Source: Psococerastis gibbosa (taxonomy: Eukaryota > Arthropoda > Insecta > Psocodea > Psocidae). Taken from it: a stretch of 64,000 nt of DNA. How positions within the stretch are numbered: the first letter of the stretch is position 1; each line of letters opens with the position of its first letter. The position numbers were made by a program, and so were the translations under genes. The notes below the pieces were generated by a model, which was not told the origin of the DNA, ran no database searches, and worked only from the letters and a program-made list of their open reading frames with translations. The stretch covers positions 20,541,089-20,605,088 of the forward strand of contig OZ020488.1 of the NCBI GenBank assembly GCA_963971405.1, read 5' to 3'. Below are positions 35,112 through 48,100 of the stretch, in pieces.

Positions 35112-38100
35112 ATGGAAAAACAGGCAGCTGCGAAACATGATTCAGAAACGGAGTTGCGCCCCTTGCCACACCCGAACCAAAGACTTCCAAAGTTGGTAGA
35201 TTGGCAGAAGAGACTACCTAATGTGTTTTGGAATTTTTCGGCTATTCCTCAGCCAATGCCAGTGGTACCAGTACCATCACAGGAAAATGCAGTTGTAGCG
35301 GACATGCTGCTCGTATTATCCGGGGTATCGGGACGTTACATTTTCCCAGACCAAGGGAATCCTGGCAATTTCCGCTTTGATGAGCATTTGGAAGTTATTT
35401 ACACACAAATGGTCAAGTCTTTATTGCCTCTCGCTGCAGCCCATAGCAAAGTGGCCCAATTTATACAAGAGAAGAGGGCAGTCTCTGCAGGTGGCGTAAA
35501 TCACGCCCTTTCAGCAGAAATAAGCAAATTATGCTGGGATTATTTAGCTATTATATCAAAATTATCAAATGAACACCGCAGTACGGGTTTAAATTTACAA
35601 GGGCTCCATTCTAAAATTCACCGGTATACTAACATTTTTCACACTCTTGCTGACATCTGCACGAAGGTAAGTCCTCTTTTTTGTTTACTAAACGCACCGT
35701 CTAGTGCACAGGAGACTGCCGACTAATTAATATATGGCGGACCTTAATTCTCTTTGGAAAAGGCTACATATCCATGGGCTCTTGGCAGGCAGCGACGCTG
35801 CCTTGCTGTAAAATAAGGACACGTTTGTCGCTTACCGATAACCCCATTAGTGGACAATTAGATCAAAACTAAGCAACGACCGAACAGATTATAAACACAA
35901 ATGTTATTATGTAAATAATTTAGATCTTGAGATATATGTAGGCCGATGAAAAAATAATAATATTCCTGCTGTGCTTACGAAAGAATCTAGTAGCAATACG
36001 TAGTTTGTTTATTTTTTAAATTTTGTCTCGTCAAGATCGGCAAAGAAGGCCGAGGGGGCCGTACATTAAGTATTCTTCATGATGCCGTCCGTAATTCTTC
36101 AGGAAAGACTGACTTGCTCCTGCAGCATCTTTTGCAAACAGCGGCAGTGCCGTACATGCAACAACTACACATTTGGCTCACCCAAGGAGTTGTCCATGAT
36201 GTCTACTCTGAATTCATGATTGAAGACAACCAGGTAAAATTATTTTCCTAATACAGTGTTGAGATTTTAAACTTAACGAGACAAAAACTAGATTTAGATT
36301 AGATTAAAGTTAGGTCGTTTGACCCTGGTGGGCCTTGCGAATCGCTTTGACCTTAAGATCTATTGCGATTTCCCGATCTTGTCAGTCCCAATCTGTGATG
36401 GTGTTCCTTATGAACTTGACCACACTTCTTGGTACTAGTTTGCACACTTCCACTGGATCTAGGAACCGAGAGTCGGTGGCTACTTGGCGTCGGTAGGAGA
36501 TGGCCGGGCAGTCGCATAGTACGTGCTCCGCAGTCTCAGTGGCTTCCTTGCAGAAGCGACATGTGTCCTCAGTCACTTTTCCCATGTTTTTCAGGTGATA
36601 ATTCACCGGGCAGTGTCCTGTGAGGATGCCTGTGAGGATTCTCAGATCTGGTTTGCTGAGCTTGAGTGCCTTCTTTGTGAAGTTTTGTGAGTAGGAAAGG
36701 AACAGTTTGGCCTGTCTTTGCCCTGGGGTTGACTTCCAGTAACTGGTTTTCCTTTTCTCTTCCCAATGCTGGATCATCATGCGTTGATGATTTTTGGGAA
36801 AGGCGCAGAAGGGTTCAGGCCCCACGAACGATGCAGCGCCTCCTTTCTTGGCGAGCGTGTCTGCTTCTTCGTTTCCGGGCACCCCACTGTGGCCTTTTAC
36901 CCACATTAGAGTTACCTTATTGGTATCAGCTACCGTGTTCAGGGCAAGCGTGCATTCCCAGACCAGCTTCGATTCGATGCGATTCGATGCGAGTGCAAGT
37001 AGAGATGCTTTGCTGTCAGTACGGATATATATTTTTGCGTTGCGGTAGCTGCGCATCAGACAGTGCTCAGCGCAGGACCGGATCGCATGGACTTCGGCTT
37101 GGAAAACACTGGGGTGTGATCCCATGGGGATGGCTAGTTGCAGCCGTGGCCCGAATACTCCTGCGCCAGTGTCACCATTGTCCATCTTTGACCCGTCCGT
37201 ATAGTACACGAGTGAGCCTCTTGGGAAGAAGGTATCTTCCTCGGCCCCCATGTTGTCGGCTGTAACAGAGAATTTCTTTTGAAATTGGTATTTGGGCTGC
37301 ATTTCATCTGTGAGCTCATCAATCGGTACCTCGTACTTATTTAAGATCCTTAGGTGCCCCGTGATATCACCAGGTTTAAGGCAGTGCCCCTTCTTTATTT
37401 TTATTGCTAAGAACTAAGAAACTAAGAATTCGGCACTGTTACAATCCATTTTACCAGATAATTTTATCATTCCAGTTGGTTATAACTAAAGAACATCTGC
37501 CAGATGACTACTCCGAAAACTATTGGCAAAAATGCTACACTGTCTGCAAGGAACGTGTGCCAGATTTCCTTGATGGCTCATGTCAGGTACTGTGTGTGAT
37601 GTTTGACACATAACGTCATGTAACATTTAAATACTGGTAGAGGGTCAGTGAAAAATATAATTTAGGCTGCCTACCTAGAGAAAAGCTACGTATAAAACTT
37701 CGCTGAGGCGTACTGTGCAAATGTCACGTGATCAACAGTCATCTTACAAATGATATATGCGATGCCAGCTTTCGTATATACTGTATATAGTATCATTTGT
37801 ATCGCGTAACACTCACTCGCACAGTATGCCTCAGTCACCTTACCGTGATTTTTCTGCTGGCTCAACTCAGCGTATTATTATAAATTATGTGTGTAACCAA
37901 AAGGCTAAGCTTCATAAAAATGAATATGAAGTTAATTTTAAGTCAGCCACTCAGAGGAATAATCTGGTCTCCAAAAATGTATCTGTTGTACTTGTGCATG
38001 TTTTTTGTCAATTTTACCGTAAACAATTGTTAAATCAATAGACCAATTTTTTTATACTACAATATTATTAATGAAAATAAATAATTATTACAAAGGCTAA

Positions 38101-41100
38101 ATAAAAATAAATGCGATTTTTTTTTTTATGATTCGCTCGAACAAAACTGCATGGAGGGCCATAAGGTAACGCACCTGCAGATTTGAGTATATATTTTATA
38201 ATATTTGTTGAACAAAAAGGTTCTCTTTGAATACTATTCAATACAATCATGAGATTCAAGCTCTCATAAAGAGAACTATTCAATAGTCGAACATATCAGG
38301 TTATCGGTAGAGATTTTTTTTTTTTTTAAATTGGTGTGTAACACTTCAAAAGCTTTGTTTCATTGGCAGCTAATCCTTCGAACGGGAAAATACTTAAACG
38401 TCCTAAGACAATGCGAGGCTGCACGAACTGGATCGCCTATTCCAGAAGTGAAGTATTCATATGCTGAGGACACATTTTCTGAATGTATTCGGATGGCCCA
38501 TGAAAGCGCTAGCTCTAGTCTCAGACAGCTAATGATTGATGTCGACCTTTCAGGCCATCTTCGTTCAGTTCGGAATTACCTGCTCTTGGCCCAGGTAGGT
38601 TACACAATTTGAAGTTTCATGACAAAACGAAAATGGTAGTATGAATGCTAGTAAGAAGAAAATTTTATAAATTTCTAGATTCAAGGAACGCACTAATAAT
38701 ATTTATAACAATAAATATTGCTTTGATTTTGTTCTATGATGACCCTAAAACTGTTCCACTGTAGTTGAAGACAATTAACTAACATTCAGAAAAATTTAAT
38801 TTTAATTTTGACATTGGAGCAGTAAATTCGTAAAAAGTGCAACAGATCGAAAATTTTAGCTAAATAAATAAGCAATGTCCACTTGTGACCTTAATGCATT
38901 AAATTTGAAATGGAACCCTCATAAGGCGGGGATTCCACCAACGTCAATAGTGGTAGTAAATGCAGTATGTAGTAAATGTTTTGACGTGGTAGCAGACATT
39001 TTTAGACATACTAAAAATGTCTCTGCTACCACGTCAAAAAGCATTTACAATCACTATTGACGTTGGCGGAATCCCCGCCTAAGTTTTGTGTATACAAACA
39101 CATGCAAAGTCAAAATCTGATTTGAAAATTTAGCATTGGAAATTTGCATGGAGAGGTGGGACTTGGGAAGGCATTACGGGAATATCTATTGTGCATTTGC
39201 AAACTTTTCTGGGCGAACAGTAACACAAGTTATCAAACATAGGTTATCATATAACTCAATTACCACTATTGCATTACACAGTGAGATACAATGTCAGTCG
39301 TTGTACTGCATAATTTGCCAGATCTAACAGATGTTCGGGGCGGCGACAATGAGCGGTAGGCTGTTTGGTTGGTTGAATTCAACGTCGTGTCAGTCCTCTG
39401 CAAGAAGTTGATAGCTAAGGTCTCGGCCCCTTCCGAAAATGTCTTACATAGACGCCACTGGTATTTCATACTAAGATCCGAATCTTTTAATGTTGTTGTT
39501 GGGTAAAATGTATGTATGCATGTTTGCCTTCGTTTTATTTCAGTCAAGAATACCATAACATTCCTCCGGAATTTGATTTCAGGGAGACTTTATGACGAAG
39601 TTTATGGATATGGCTGCTCCTGAATTAGATAAAAAAATTGATGATATAGTCCCATCTAGACTTCAAAGCCTCTTGGAATTAGCACTGCGCACTTCCTCGG
39701 CGAATAGCGATCCATATAAGGACCTTCTCAGTGTCGGACTCCAGCAAGAAACTGCATTGAGCCTGCTCCTTAAGATCGCCAATGGTCAAGAAGTGGGTGA
39801 CATAGGTGGGACCCTCGGCTGGGAAGCTGTTGCGTTTTCCTACAAGCCTCCGTGGCCGGTCTCGTTGGTACTGAATCGTAGTACACTCACCATTTATCAG
39901 CTCATTTTTCGTCACCTGGTGCGAACCATTTTTATTACCTGCCTACGATAATTCCTTATTGTTTGTTCTCTCAAGTGTACCTCTTACAAGCCTCAAGATG
40001 CACGTTTTCATATACTGTACTCATTAGTATATGCTCATAAGCCGATGTCTAGCTGTCAATGTAATGTTGATATCACACACATTAGTTGATACCTTTTAGG
40101 GAATAAAAATTATCATTAGCTTACAATTTTATTAACATAAAAAATACTCAATGTCTTTTCAATAACCATCTTTCTGTGATATCTGTGATACTCTGAAGTA
40201 CAATAATTGTTGGTTTATTTCAGGTGTATTGCAGATACGTCGAGCGTTTACTTTGCCGCGTTTGGCTGGAGCACAAACAGAGAGAGCTTTGGGCCGCATG
40301 GGACCTGAGGCAAAGAATGCTCTTATATGTGAGCAATCTCGAGTATTACATGCTTGTAGAAGTTATTGAGCCTCACTGGAACTTGCTTATGAAGCAGCTA
40401 CCCAATCTACGCGATCTCGATGAAATTCTTGAATGCCATTCAACTTTTCAGAACGACTGCCTCGTAAAATGCATGCTAACTAATCCGAAGCATTTTCAGG
40501 TAGGTTACAATAATTCACTGTGCATTTAATGAATATTCCTTGTAACAGGACAATCCGTGGGAGGTCACCACGCTTTCACAACTAACCACATCCCAAAATA
40601 CAAAGTTGAATAAAGAAAACATTACTGACTCCAATGAAGCCGCCTGTGTGGCATATTTATTGATGGGTACAAGTGAACAATTGAGGGAAAACTGTTCTCA
40701 CCATTTTTTGAATGTTTTCCAAATTAAAAAAAATCTAGTTGAACCCGAATTGTATAATGTAAATTTTGACTGTATTACTTGATACCTGTAATTTTCCAGG
40801 TACTGAATACGTTTCTACGCAAGTGTGTCGAGTTCTGTAAATTTATGGATGCCTGCGGCCTCGTGGAGGCTTCACCCCGGCACAATGCAAAAGGGACTGC
40901 AATAGAGTTCACTCCCGCAGAGTCTTTCTCCGCCAAGATCAAGGAATTTAATAAGAGTTTCACACAACATGTCCGCTACTTATTCCATACAATTCGTGAA
41001 TCTGACGGTGTTCGACGTAGTGACAAGCTCACCGATATGCTCTACCGGCTAGATTTTAATTCTTACTACAAGATGTGTGTAGACAGACAGCAAAGTCAAG

Positions 41101-41126
41101 ACTCCATAGCTTCCCCTGTCGCGTGA
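35112..41126 (+). CDS. TUBGCP2: Gamma-tubulin complex component 2 (GCP2)
   Basis: Seven coding exons join in frame: (35045 or 35112)-35666, 36036-36233, 37476-37586, 38370-38594, 39583-39918, 40224-40499 and 40800-41126 (TGA). Clear GCP2 hallmarks are DMLLVLSGVSGRYIF, VNHALSAEISKL, GRTLSILHD, HDVYSEFMIED, LRTGKYLNVLRQC, SLLELALRTSSANSDPYKD, WPVSLVLNRSTLTIYQLIFR, LRQRMLLYVSNLEYYMLVEV and CMLTNPKHFQ, ending in LYRLDFNSYY. The protein pairs with GCP3 and gamma-tubulin in the small complex that nucleates microtubules at centrosomes. The first half is the Grip1 region and the C-terminal half the gamma-tubulin-binding Grip2 region. ATG 35112 is the first in-frame ATG after a stop at 35013, giving ~675 residues. 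GCP2 is usually ~850-900, so upstream exons joining at acceptor 35044 are likely. The gene is convergent with LIG4. Introns hold an antisense LINE, a hairpin and a family A MITE. Confidence 0.94.
36290..37390 (-). mobile_element. LINE RNase H/C-terminal fragment in GCP2 intron, antisense
   Basis: The minus-strand frame 37302-36382 encodes an RNase H domain (YYTDGSKMDNG, FQAEVHAIRS, IYIRTDSKAS, VKGHSGVPGNEEADTLAKKG) and a C-terminal knuckle (CRFCKEATETAEHVLCDC). It is related to, but clearly different from, the LINE at 30735-32606, and it lacks the RT. The 3' end has a TAATC/TAGAT-type repeat (36290-36306). It is intronic and opposite to GCP2, between the exons ending 36233 and starting 37476. 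The edges are approximate. Confidence 0.88.
37700..37845. mobile_element. Small hairpin element in GCP2 intron
   Basis: The arms CTGAGGCGTACTGTGC (~37704) and GCACAGTATGCCTCAG (~37819) pair, and an inner pair ACAAATGATATA / TATCATTTGT continues the stem. It is ~145 bp and non-coding. The family is not determined. Confidence 0.55.
38925..39079. mobile_element. Family A foldback MITE in GCP2 intron
   Basis: TAA flanks (38922-38924, 39080-39082). The arms are GGCGGGGATTCCACCAACGT and CAATAGTGGTAGTAAATG, then the core TTTTGACGTGGTAGCAGACA, with a TTTTTAGACATACTAAAAA stem-loop in the centre. The arm type is intermediate between the ACCGACCT and AATAGTAAATG types. Confidence 0.88.
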
Positions 41127-42176
41127 TTTTAAAACTATTTGTTGTATTTAATATTGTCGTTTTGTTTGATACTGCGTCAATTATTACAATTGAAAAGAAC
41201 TATTTTTAAGCTCCGCTTACTCGATACTAAAATTTTCTACTGAGTGCCATCTCTTGTTAGTATTACTTTTCAGCATTGCTTCTCTGTACCTATAGTATTT
41301 ACAATCAAGATATTTCGTAAGGCCCAACATCACTTTCCTCATTAATTTTTTAATCAAAATCAGTAAAGCTGACAATAGGCTAATTGACAATTTTTGAAAA
41401 CCTATTTTTAATGCATTAGTAGATTTATTTTATACCTCTCAAAATTATTTTTTTTTCCTAAAAGGCGTTTAAGTTTGATGGTTAAAAACAAGGTCACTGG
41501 CGTTTTGGCTCTTGTAACAGTTAAAAACACTAACGTTTATTTATTTATTTTTTTAATGAAAAAACCATATTGTATTATTATTATTGCTAACCTAAAAGCT
41601 ACAATACCTTATAGATCTAGCATATTTTACATTTTATTGTTACAACTGCCAAGTAGCCTATTGTTACGGTACTCTTTTTTTGTGTAAAATATTGTGAATA
41701 TATTCATATTCTATTTCTGTAGGATACTGGGGGTCGGCCAAAATTGTCAATTTCGTTTAGGGGTCCGCAGTAAATAAAGTTTGGGAACCTCTGATCTGAG
41801 GCATTAGACGAGATTAAACTAATTAATTTGGAGTAATAGCACAAGTTAAGCTAACTGACAGGCTCGGAATGAGTCCTTAGACGATTAAAGACTCAATCAA
41901 ATGTTGGATGGAATGTTTGTTAAAGTTGTTTCCTCATTATTTGGCAGAAACCCTACAATCAAGAGTACACCATAAAAAGTGATAACCTCGGTTTGCATCT
42001 TACATGGAATGAGCAAAAGCTGTAAAAATATAACGAAAACAGTCCGCACAATGAAATAGCCATAGAGCAATGACGTCAACGTTATGATCTCTTTTTGAGC
42101 ACTATCCTCTAAGAAAGGCGTTCAAATTGAAGGGTAATTTTTAATTCACTGTTAAAATAAGTCATCTACTAGTAGT
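41127..42176. other. GCP2/LIG4 convergent intergenic region
   Basis: About 1.05 kb separates the two stop codons. It holds a hAT-like remnant at 41727-41800. Candidate polyadenylation signals are AATAAA at 41773 (+) for GCP2 and ATTAAA on the minus strand at 42145-42140, 32 nt beyond the LIG4 stop. Both are motif matches only. Confidence 0.5.
41727..41800. mobile_element. hAT-type terminal remnant
   Basis: GGGGGTCGGCCAAAATTG ... GGGGTCCGCAG ... AAAGTTTGGGAACCTCTG resembles the ends of hAT elements (CAGxGGTTCCCAAACTTT on the complement). Only one end is recognisable, so this is a fragment. Confidence 0.45.
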
Positions 42177-45100
42177 TCATATAACCATCTGAATGTTAAA
42201 TGAAGATTCTTCTAACCTCTTCTTTGATGCTACGCAGGACGAAATCCACTGTGGAGTTACTATGTGAAACTTTTGGCTTCTTGTTCTTCTCATTGCTTTC
42301 AATGTACTCGCACTCTCCGGATCTCTAAAAAAAATTAAGGTATAGCATTTGTAAATAGAATGTGTATATAGGATTGATATCCTAAATATATCTATTTTTA
42401 ATTCTACCACTATCAGTTTTGTATCCTTGTCCAAAAATTAAGCTTTCTTTGATTATTGAAAATGTGATATTCATATTGGTATGAAGTGTACGCCTGGCCT
42501 GGTGTGTTGGACCGGCTGGCGACCCAGTTGTGCTGGTATTCCTCCTTAAATATGTATTTATTTGTTACTGCTTCGCTTTGCACTGCATTGTTCATTGATC
42601 AATAAATTCTGATTTTGATCTATGCTTGCACACCTGTTGTTGGAAAGTCCGTTAAATTAACAGAAATTCCCTATATAACTATGATATTCATTATTGCCTA
42701 CTGACAACACCCTTGCATTAGTTGGAGGTTATTTTAACCCAAAGAAATCGTGGAACCGGTACAAGTGAATCCGTACATGCTTTCCCGTTTTTTGCGTTGA
42801 ATCCATTACAGCAGAGCATGTTTCAAATTTGGCAGTGTGCACAGCGTTGGCAGGGGAACATGGAGGGACGTGATAACGCGCTGAGATTATACCAATCAGT
42901 CTACGTGCGTGTCCTGGTCACCTCCGATTCAATCGTATGATTACCATATTCCCGAAGTGGTTCGGAATCCACTATAATCAGGTCCACCCTGCCAGTCAAC
43001 TCCGCTTTCCCTCGAGGAGAATGAATCTGCCCTTAGGGTGCCTCAAGTTAACAAACAGACTCACTCCCCCCGCCAGACTGACAGGGTTGCTTAAAGCAGA
43101 AATGCTGAAAGCAGGCGTTGGAAACAACAAACAACACGATTGCATAGTAAACGGGCAGACCAATATAATACAACATAGTAGTAATGGCAGGGTATGTAAT
43201 GTATTGCAATGAAAAAAGAGTTTTAGCAGTTTTTTGGAGTTTGAGGAGGTAAACCCCCAAAATTGAGTTAGCTCAAAATAAAATCCATCACAAAGCTTTC
43301 CTTGTACCTGCTAACTTATAAATAAGAAAGCAATTATTACCCATTGAATAAAACATGAGTCACGGAATTATTTAGCGTCTCAGTGCGGACGCCTCCATTA
43401 AATGTAAAATCAAAAGCTGCAAGGTGAAGGTGAAATGGTAGCTCAGTCGTTTCTTGTGGAACGTACACCCACATGACAAGTAAACGAAAAACCTGATGGG
43501 GGCTTATGTCGCCAAATAATTCGATATCAAAGTCTGCTTTCATTGACTCTGCCACAGGTGCTAGTTTAATCTAAAAATAAAATCCAACATTATTCCTGTT
43601 GATAATAGCGAAAGGCTGAATGAAATGTCATTCAGACAAGTAACATGAAGGCAAGATAGCCTCAAAGGAAAGTTAAAGGGAAGATATCATTTTATTTCTA
43701 CCCACAACTTCTTCCTCTTCCCCCTTAGTGCCGCGTGCACAACGACTGAGTTAAAATATATACTGTGTGTCCAGATTTTATTGCTATTCATTTCATTTTC
43801 TATCACATCGGCAATATTTCTCAAATTAGTAACGGTGAGGTTGGTTCAGAACGACGATATATAGGTACTAATTGTACTATTAGCATTATTTCGAACCAAA
43901 GCACAAGGACTCTCTTGAGCACTCTCTGAAAGGCTTATTAGCAGTAGAGTGAAGAAGGCTAATTAATTACGACTAGCTGATCCCCAAGCAATGTAGCCTA
44001 GTTATTATAAGGATCTAGGCGCAATGGATTCCGGATGGATGCGGAGTATTATGATGAGAAATACTTGCATTGACTGTACTTCCTCAGAAAATCCAGACTG
44101 TCCAACCTGTTACATCGTTACATCATACATCGTTTTGTCCCAACAATATGTGGAAAAATAATAAGCGAACCTTTTTGGCAACTTGTAAACAATTTGTGAG
44201 GGATTCCACATTAGCGGGCACTGTGTAGTGATCTCCGTAAGGGTCGTAATGTCGACTCAGCCGGGCATCTGTACGGACAGACATGCCAATGAGGGCGTGT
44301 CTTGGGAACTCTTCCTGGATGGGAGTGGTCTCTTTATTTAGCAAGGATAAAAGCCAGGAACATTTAACAACGTCGTGTCGCCGGCTTGCAACGACGTTTT
44401 TCACTTGGATGGTTTCATCCTCGGCAACAACACACCATGTATTTATTCCTACAATTAAAATTAATTATTATTAATATATTGAGGGGAACCCCCCCCCCCA
44501 GGGATCCGAAATTTAACCATAGGGGAATTATTTACAATAAAGTGACACATTATGTCCATGGACATAATAGTAGTAAAAGTAGTAGATGCATCTACTACTT
44601 TATAAATTGGAAAGCATGTTCGAGTAAACTCGGACCGGTTCTATCAAATCGCTATCCGTACCAAAGAACCGGTACGAGTGAACCCCTACGTGCTTTCCTA
44701 TTCATCAATTAGCATAGGTACAGAGATAGATAATATGAGTAGTTCCATCGTAAATAATTGTCCTAGGGTTCAATTTCGGTTGCCTATCCTTGCCCTATCC
44801 CAATGCACTCAATTGATAGATGGGACGATTACGTAGTCAAGAATCAATATAGAATAATACAACACCACAGTAGCCTAGTAATGACAGGATATGCCATGTT
44901 TGGGACATGAATTATCAAGAATTTCGACAACAAAAAATTTATTCGAAACCAAAACTTTGCTTGGAAAAGCAACCTATTCGGTTTTGTTACGCTATTTAAC
45001 ACCTAAAACATACATGAAATTAGAAAGCATCGATAGAAATGTTCCCGAGAAAAAATATTTTCAGTCATTTTTCATGAAAATTGAGTTTTTTATTTTATTT

Positions 45101-48100
45101 TTTTGCCCCGAGAACCTAACTATCAAGGGGCAAGCTACCTATTAGGTTTTTTTTTAAATTAATAACGACTACCTACATTATATTATGTGAATTTAAAGAA
45201 ATTTCGACCATTAGAAAGCTTTCCATCTACTAATAACGTATAAATAGGAAAGCAACAAACTTAGTTGCTCTGCTAATTTAGTAATGTAGTATTAGGCATT
45301 GCCAAGTTAATAGTTCAAGTTAATGAATAGTTTTATAAAGTTTTAACTCACAACCTTAAATAATTTTTAACCTACCGGGATTCATGGTTAATGTTCCTCC
45401 GTACTTAACAATGGTCCTTTCAATATCAGTCTTTTTGACATTACCGCAGTCTGTCATCACAACTATTTCCTTTCCTTTCAATAAATTTGAAGAAACTTCA
45501 ATATTACTGGTATCAGTAGCTTTAAAAGCGGATCCTAATTCATAAGCTGGGCGAGCCGTTTTCCGCACTTTAACTTCCGGAGATTTTTCGGCGAAGGTGA
45601 GGTGATGAGCTGTTAGTTTCCCAGAGAAGTTCTGCAACAAAAATTAATTGTTAAGCTTGTAAGGTATTTTTTAAGCCTCTTATAATAAAACCAACCACTC
45701 ACAACACCTCAGCACACCAAGGAATTTGGAATAGCTATAGACAAACTGTTTTAGCCAGTACCTGAACAACGTCGATGCCCAGTATCTGACAGCAGTTTGC
45801 CGAACCACATGGGTACACATCACTCCAGCACCCCTCAACACCACAGCATTATAGTATTACTATGCAGACAACGCGTATATAATAAAAGGCGTTGCGCTTT
45901 GATGAAAATAAAAAACCAACTTAATCAAATAATAATGGGCTAGAGCATTGGTTTTCTTACCAATCACACAGAATGCTGACTTTCCTAATTACTTTAAGGT
46001 TCAATCTGTATAGTCTTATTATTACAGAAAAGACTAGAAAGGTCTTATTCTTTTTAGTTTTTAGAACTTAAAACATTAAAACATTTTTTAGAAATCAATA
46101 AATATTTGAAGTTCACTTACTGTTCTTTTTTTATGGAATTCTGCTAAAGTTATGCAATCTGACCAAGCCTTGTCGTACCGGGCTGATTTAACTCTAGGGA
46201 AACGAAGAGTGAAACCAGTTTTGTACAAGGCACTTGGTACTATTTCTGACGCTTTCACCTGCAAATAATTTCAATTCATTGCACGCTATTGGTAATTTCA
46301 ACGACCAGCAGTAGCTCAAATCAAAAATAGGTAAAACATTATTGGTCTTACTTCTAGAATAACAGACTTGGACGGTTCAATCCAAAAATCAGGCTTATCC
46401 TTAGTCCACTCAATGCTTTCAGGCATTTGTCCGAGGACAGTTTTCTGCCAGAATGGTTCTAACTTTGCCTGCAGCTCTTGAAGCTCTTGCTGAGAATATC
46501 CAGAACCAACTCTGGCAGCTGACAGAAACGTTTTGGGTTCACTCTCATTGTCTGCGACACCCAAGAGAAAATGGCTTATGGAGCCTTTGTGTCGCCCACC
46601 GCCATGATAGCCGCCAATGATAACCATGTCTACAGTATCCATCAGACTATCAGTGTACTGAAACAGTAGGTTGTAATTTATAATAAGTACATATATTATA
46701 TTTAAAACCAAAACTATTAGCCTACCTAGTGTCTAGCCACAGTGAATTGTAAGTCGAACATAAGCCTGCAATGGCCCATCGTTTGAGAGCACCTAATTTC
46801 CTAGACTAATCGAAACACAGACGCTCTAAACAGAGTTGTTTGGAAACGCCGCTGCCGTGCCGCTGACCCTCCCTGAGGACAAAGGCGATGTAAAAGTAAA
46901 AGTAAGTACTATAAATTCAAATAATGTTACACTTTACGACGCGCGAAATCTAAAAATTATCACTTACTTCAGGTTTGATTTTATACCACCCTCCATTCTT
47001 TCTCACGTTGGGCTTATAAACCGCATTATATTCTTTCATAATGATTCCCTCGTCACAGTCATCGATAGCATTGTCTAGAGCGTCAAAAACTTCCTCCTTG
47101 GATGAAACCTTCTTTCGCGGGACAAACATTATAACACCCTGCATAGGGATCACAATTTTCTCCAGTTTAAGCAATCTACTAAATAAGGGTTTATTGGTAA
47201 GAACTTCTCCATTTAGATAGAGGACGTCGAAAACACAAAAACAAGGCCGATGGACGTTTGTTCCTTTTAAATTCTTTACGTCCACATTCATACCTAAAAC
47301 ACGGAAGAAAAATATCTTCGCCCCCTTTCATCATGGCTAAAGTTTGCTCAAGTCCAGAGCTTATTCGGGCCGTTTGGCTGCCGAGTCTTAAGCGTTCAAG
47401 AATTTGTTTCTTCGCTACCTTAGTCTAATTTGAGATATTAAGACGCTGTGGACACCAGCACGTCCGGTAGTTGAGTTTCCAGCTAACTGAAGTGACCCAG
47501 GTGAGAAAACATACCTTTACTAGTAAAGCTGGAATTGTTCGTATTCCATGCCATCATTTCTCCATCTAATATTACATTTTGCACTTCGTTTGAAATCTGT
47601 TTTGCCAATTTGGGAGTTAGAATTCCATCCATTCTTGTGCAGCCGAAACTTGTGTATTCATGGCCGTTCCTAAAATTAAATCGTTTGAGGAAATGTAAGA
47701 TCAACTACACCCAAACTTGATGACAATAGTTAACACCAAATCAACTAACTACTAACAACAGGAATAAATAAAGTAAATATTTATTCTGTTTTAGTTCTAT
47801 TGGTTCAATTTTTCGCAGCAATTCTGAAGGTGAGCACCGAAGTCTGCGAGATAGTCAGGTAAGAGACTATTATTGCTTTCCAATTTAAATGTAGTATAAG
47901 GAAAGATTGTGCAGGTCAAAATTGTCGACTCCGAGATTTCAGTGGATTTACACGTTTTGAGGTCCCAGGAACCCAAAATAGTGGTTTTAACGAAATGTCT
48001 GTCGCTCTATCTGTCTGTTCATCGATTTCCGGGCAAACTACTCAGTCGATTTTAATTAAATTGGGCATGTAGGTTCACAAAAATCATACATTGGGACCAT

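Noticed and set aside
36687-37265. 192-codon plus-strand frame in the GCP2 intron
   Set aside because: Antisense shadow of the RNase H LINE fragment; no protein family matches.
39679-39915. 78-codon minus-strand frame in GCP2
   Set aside because: Shadow of GCP2 exon 39583-39918.
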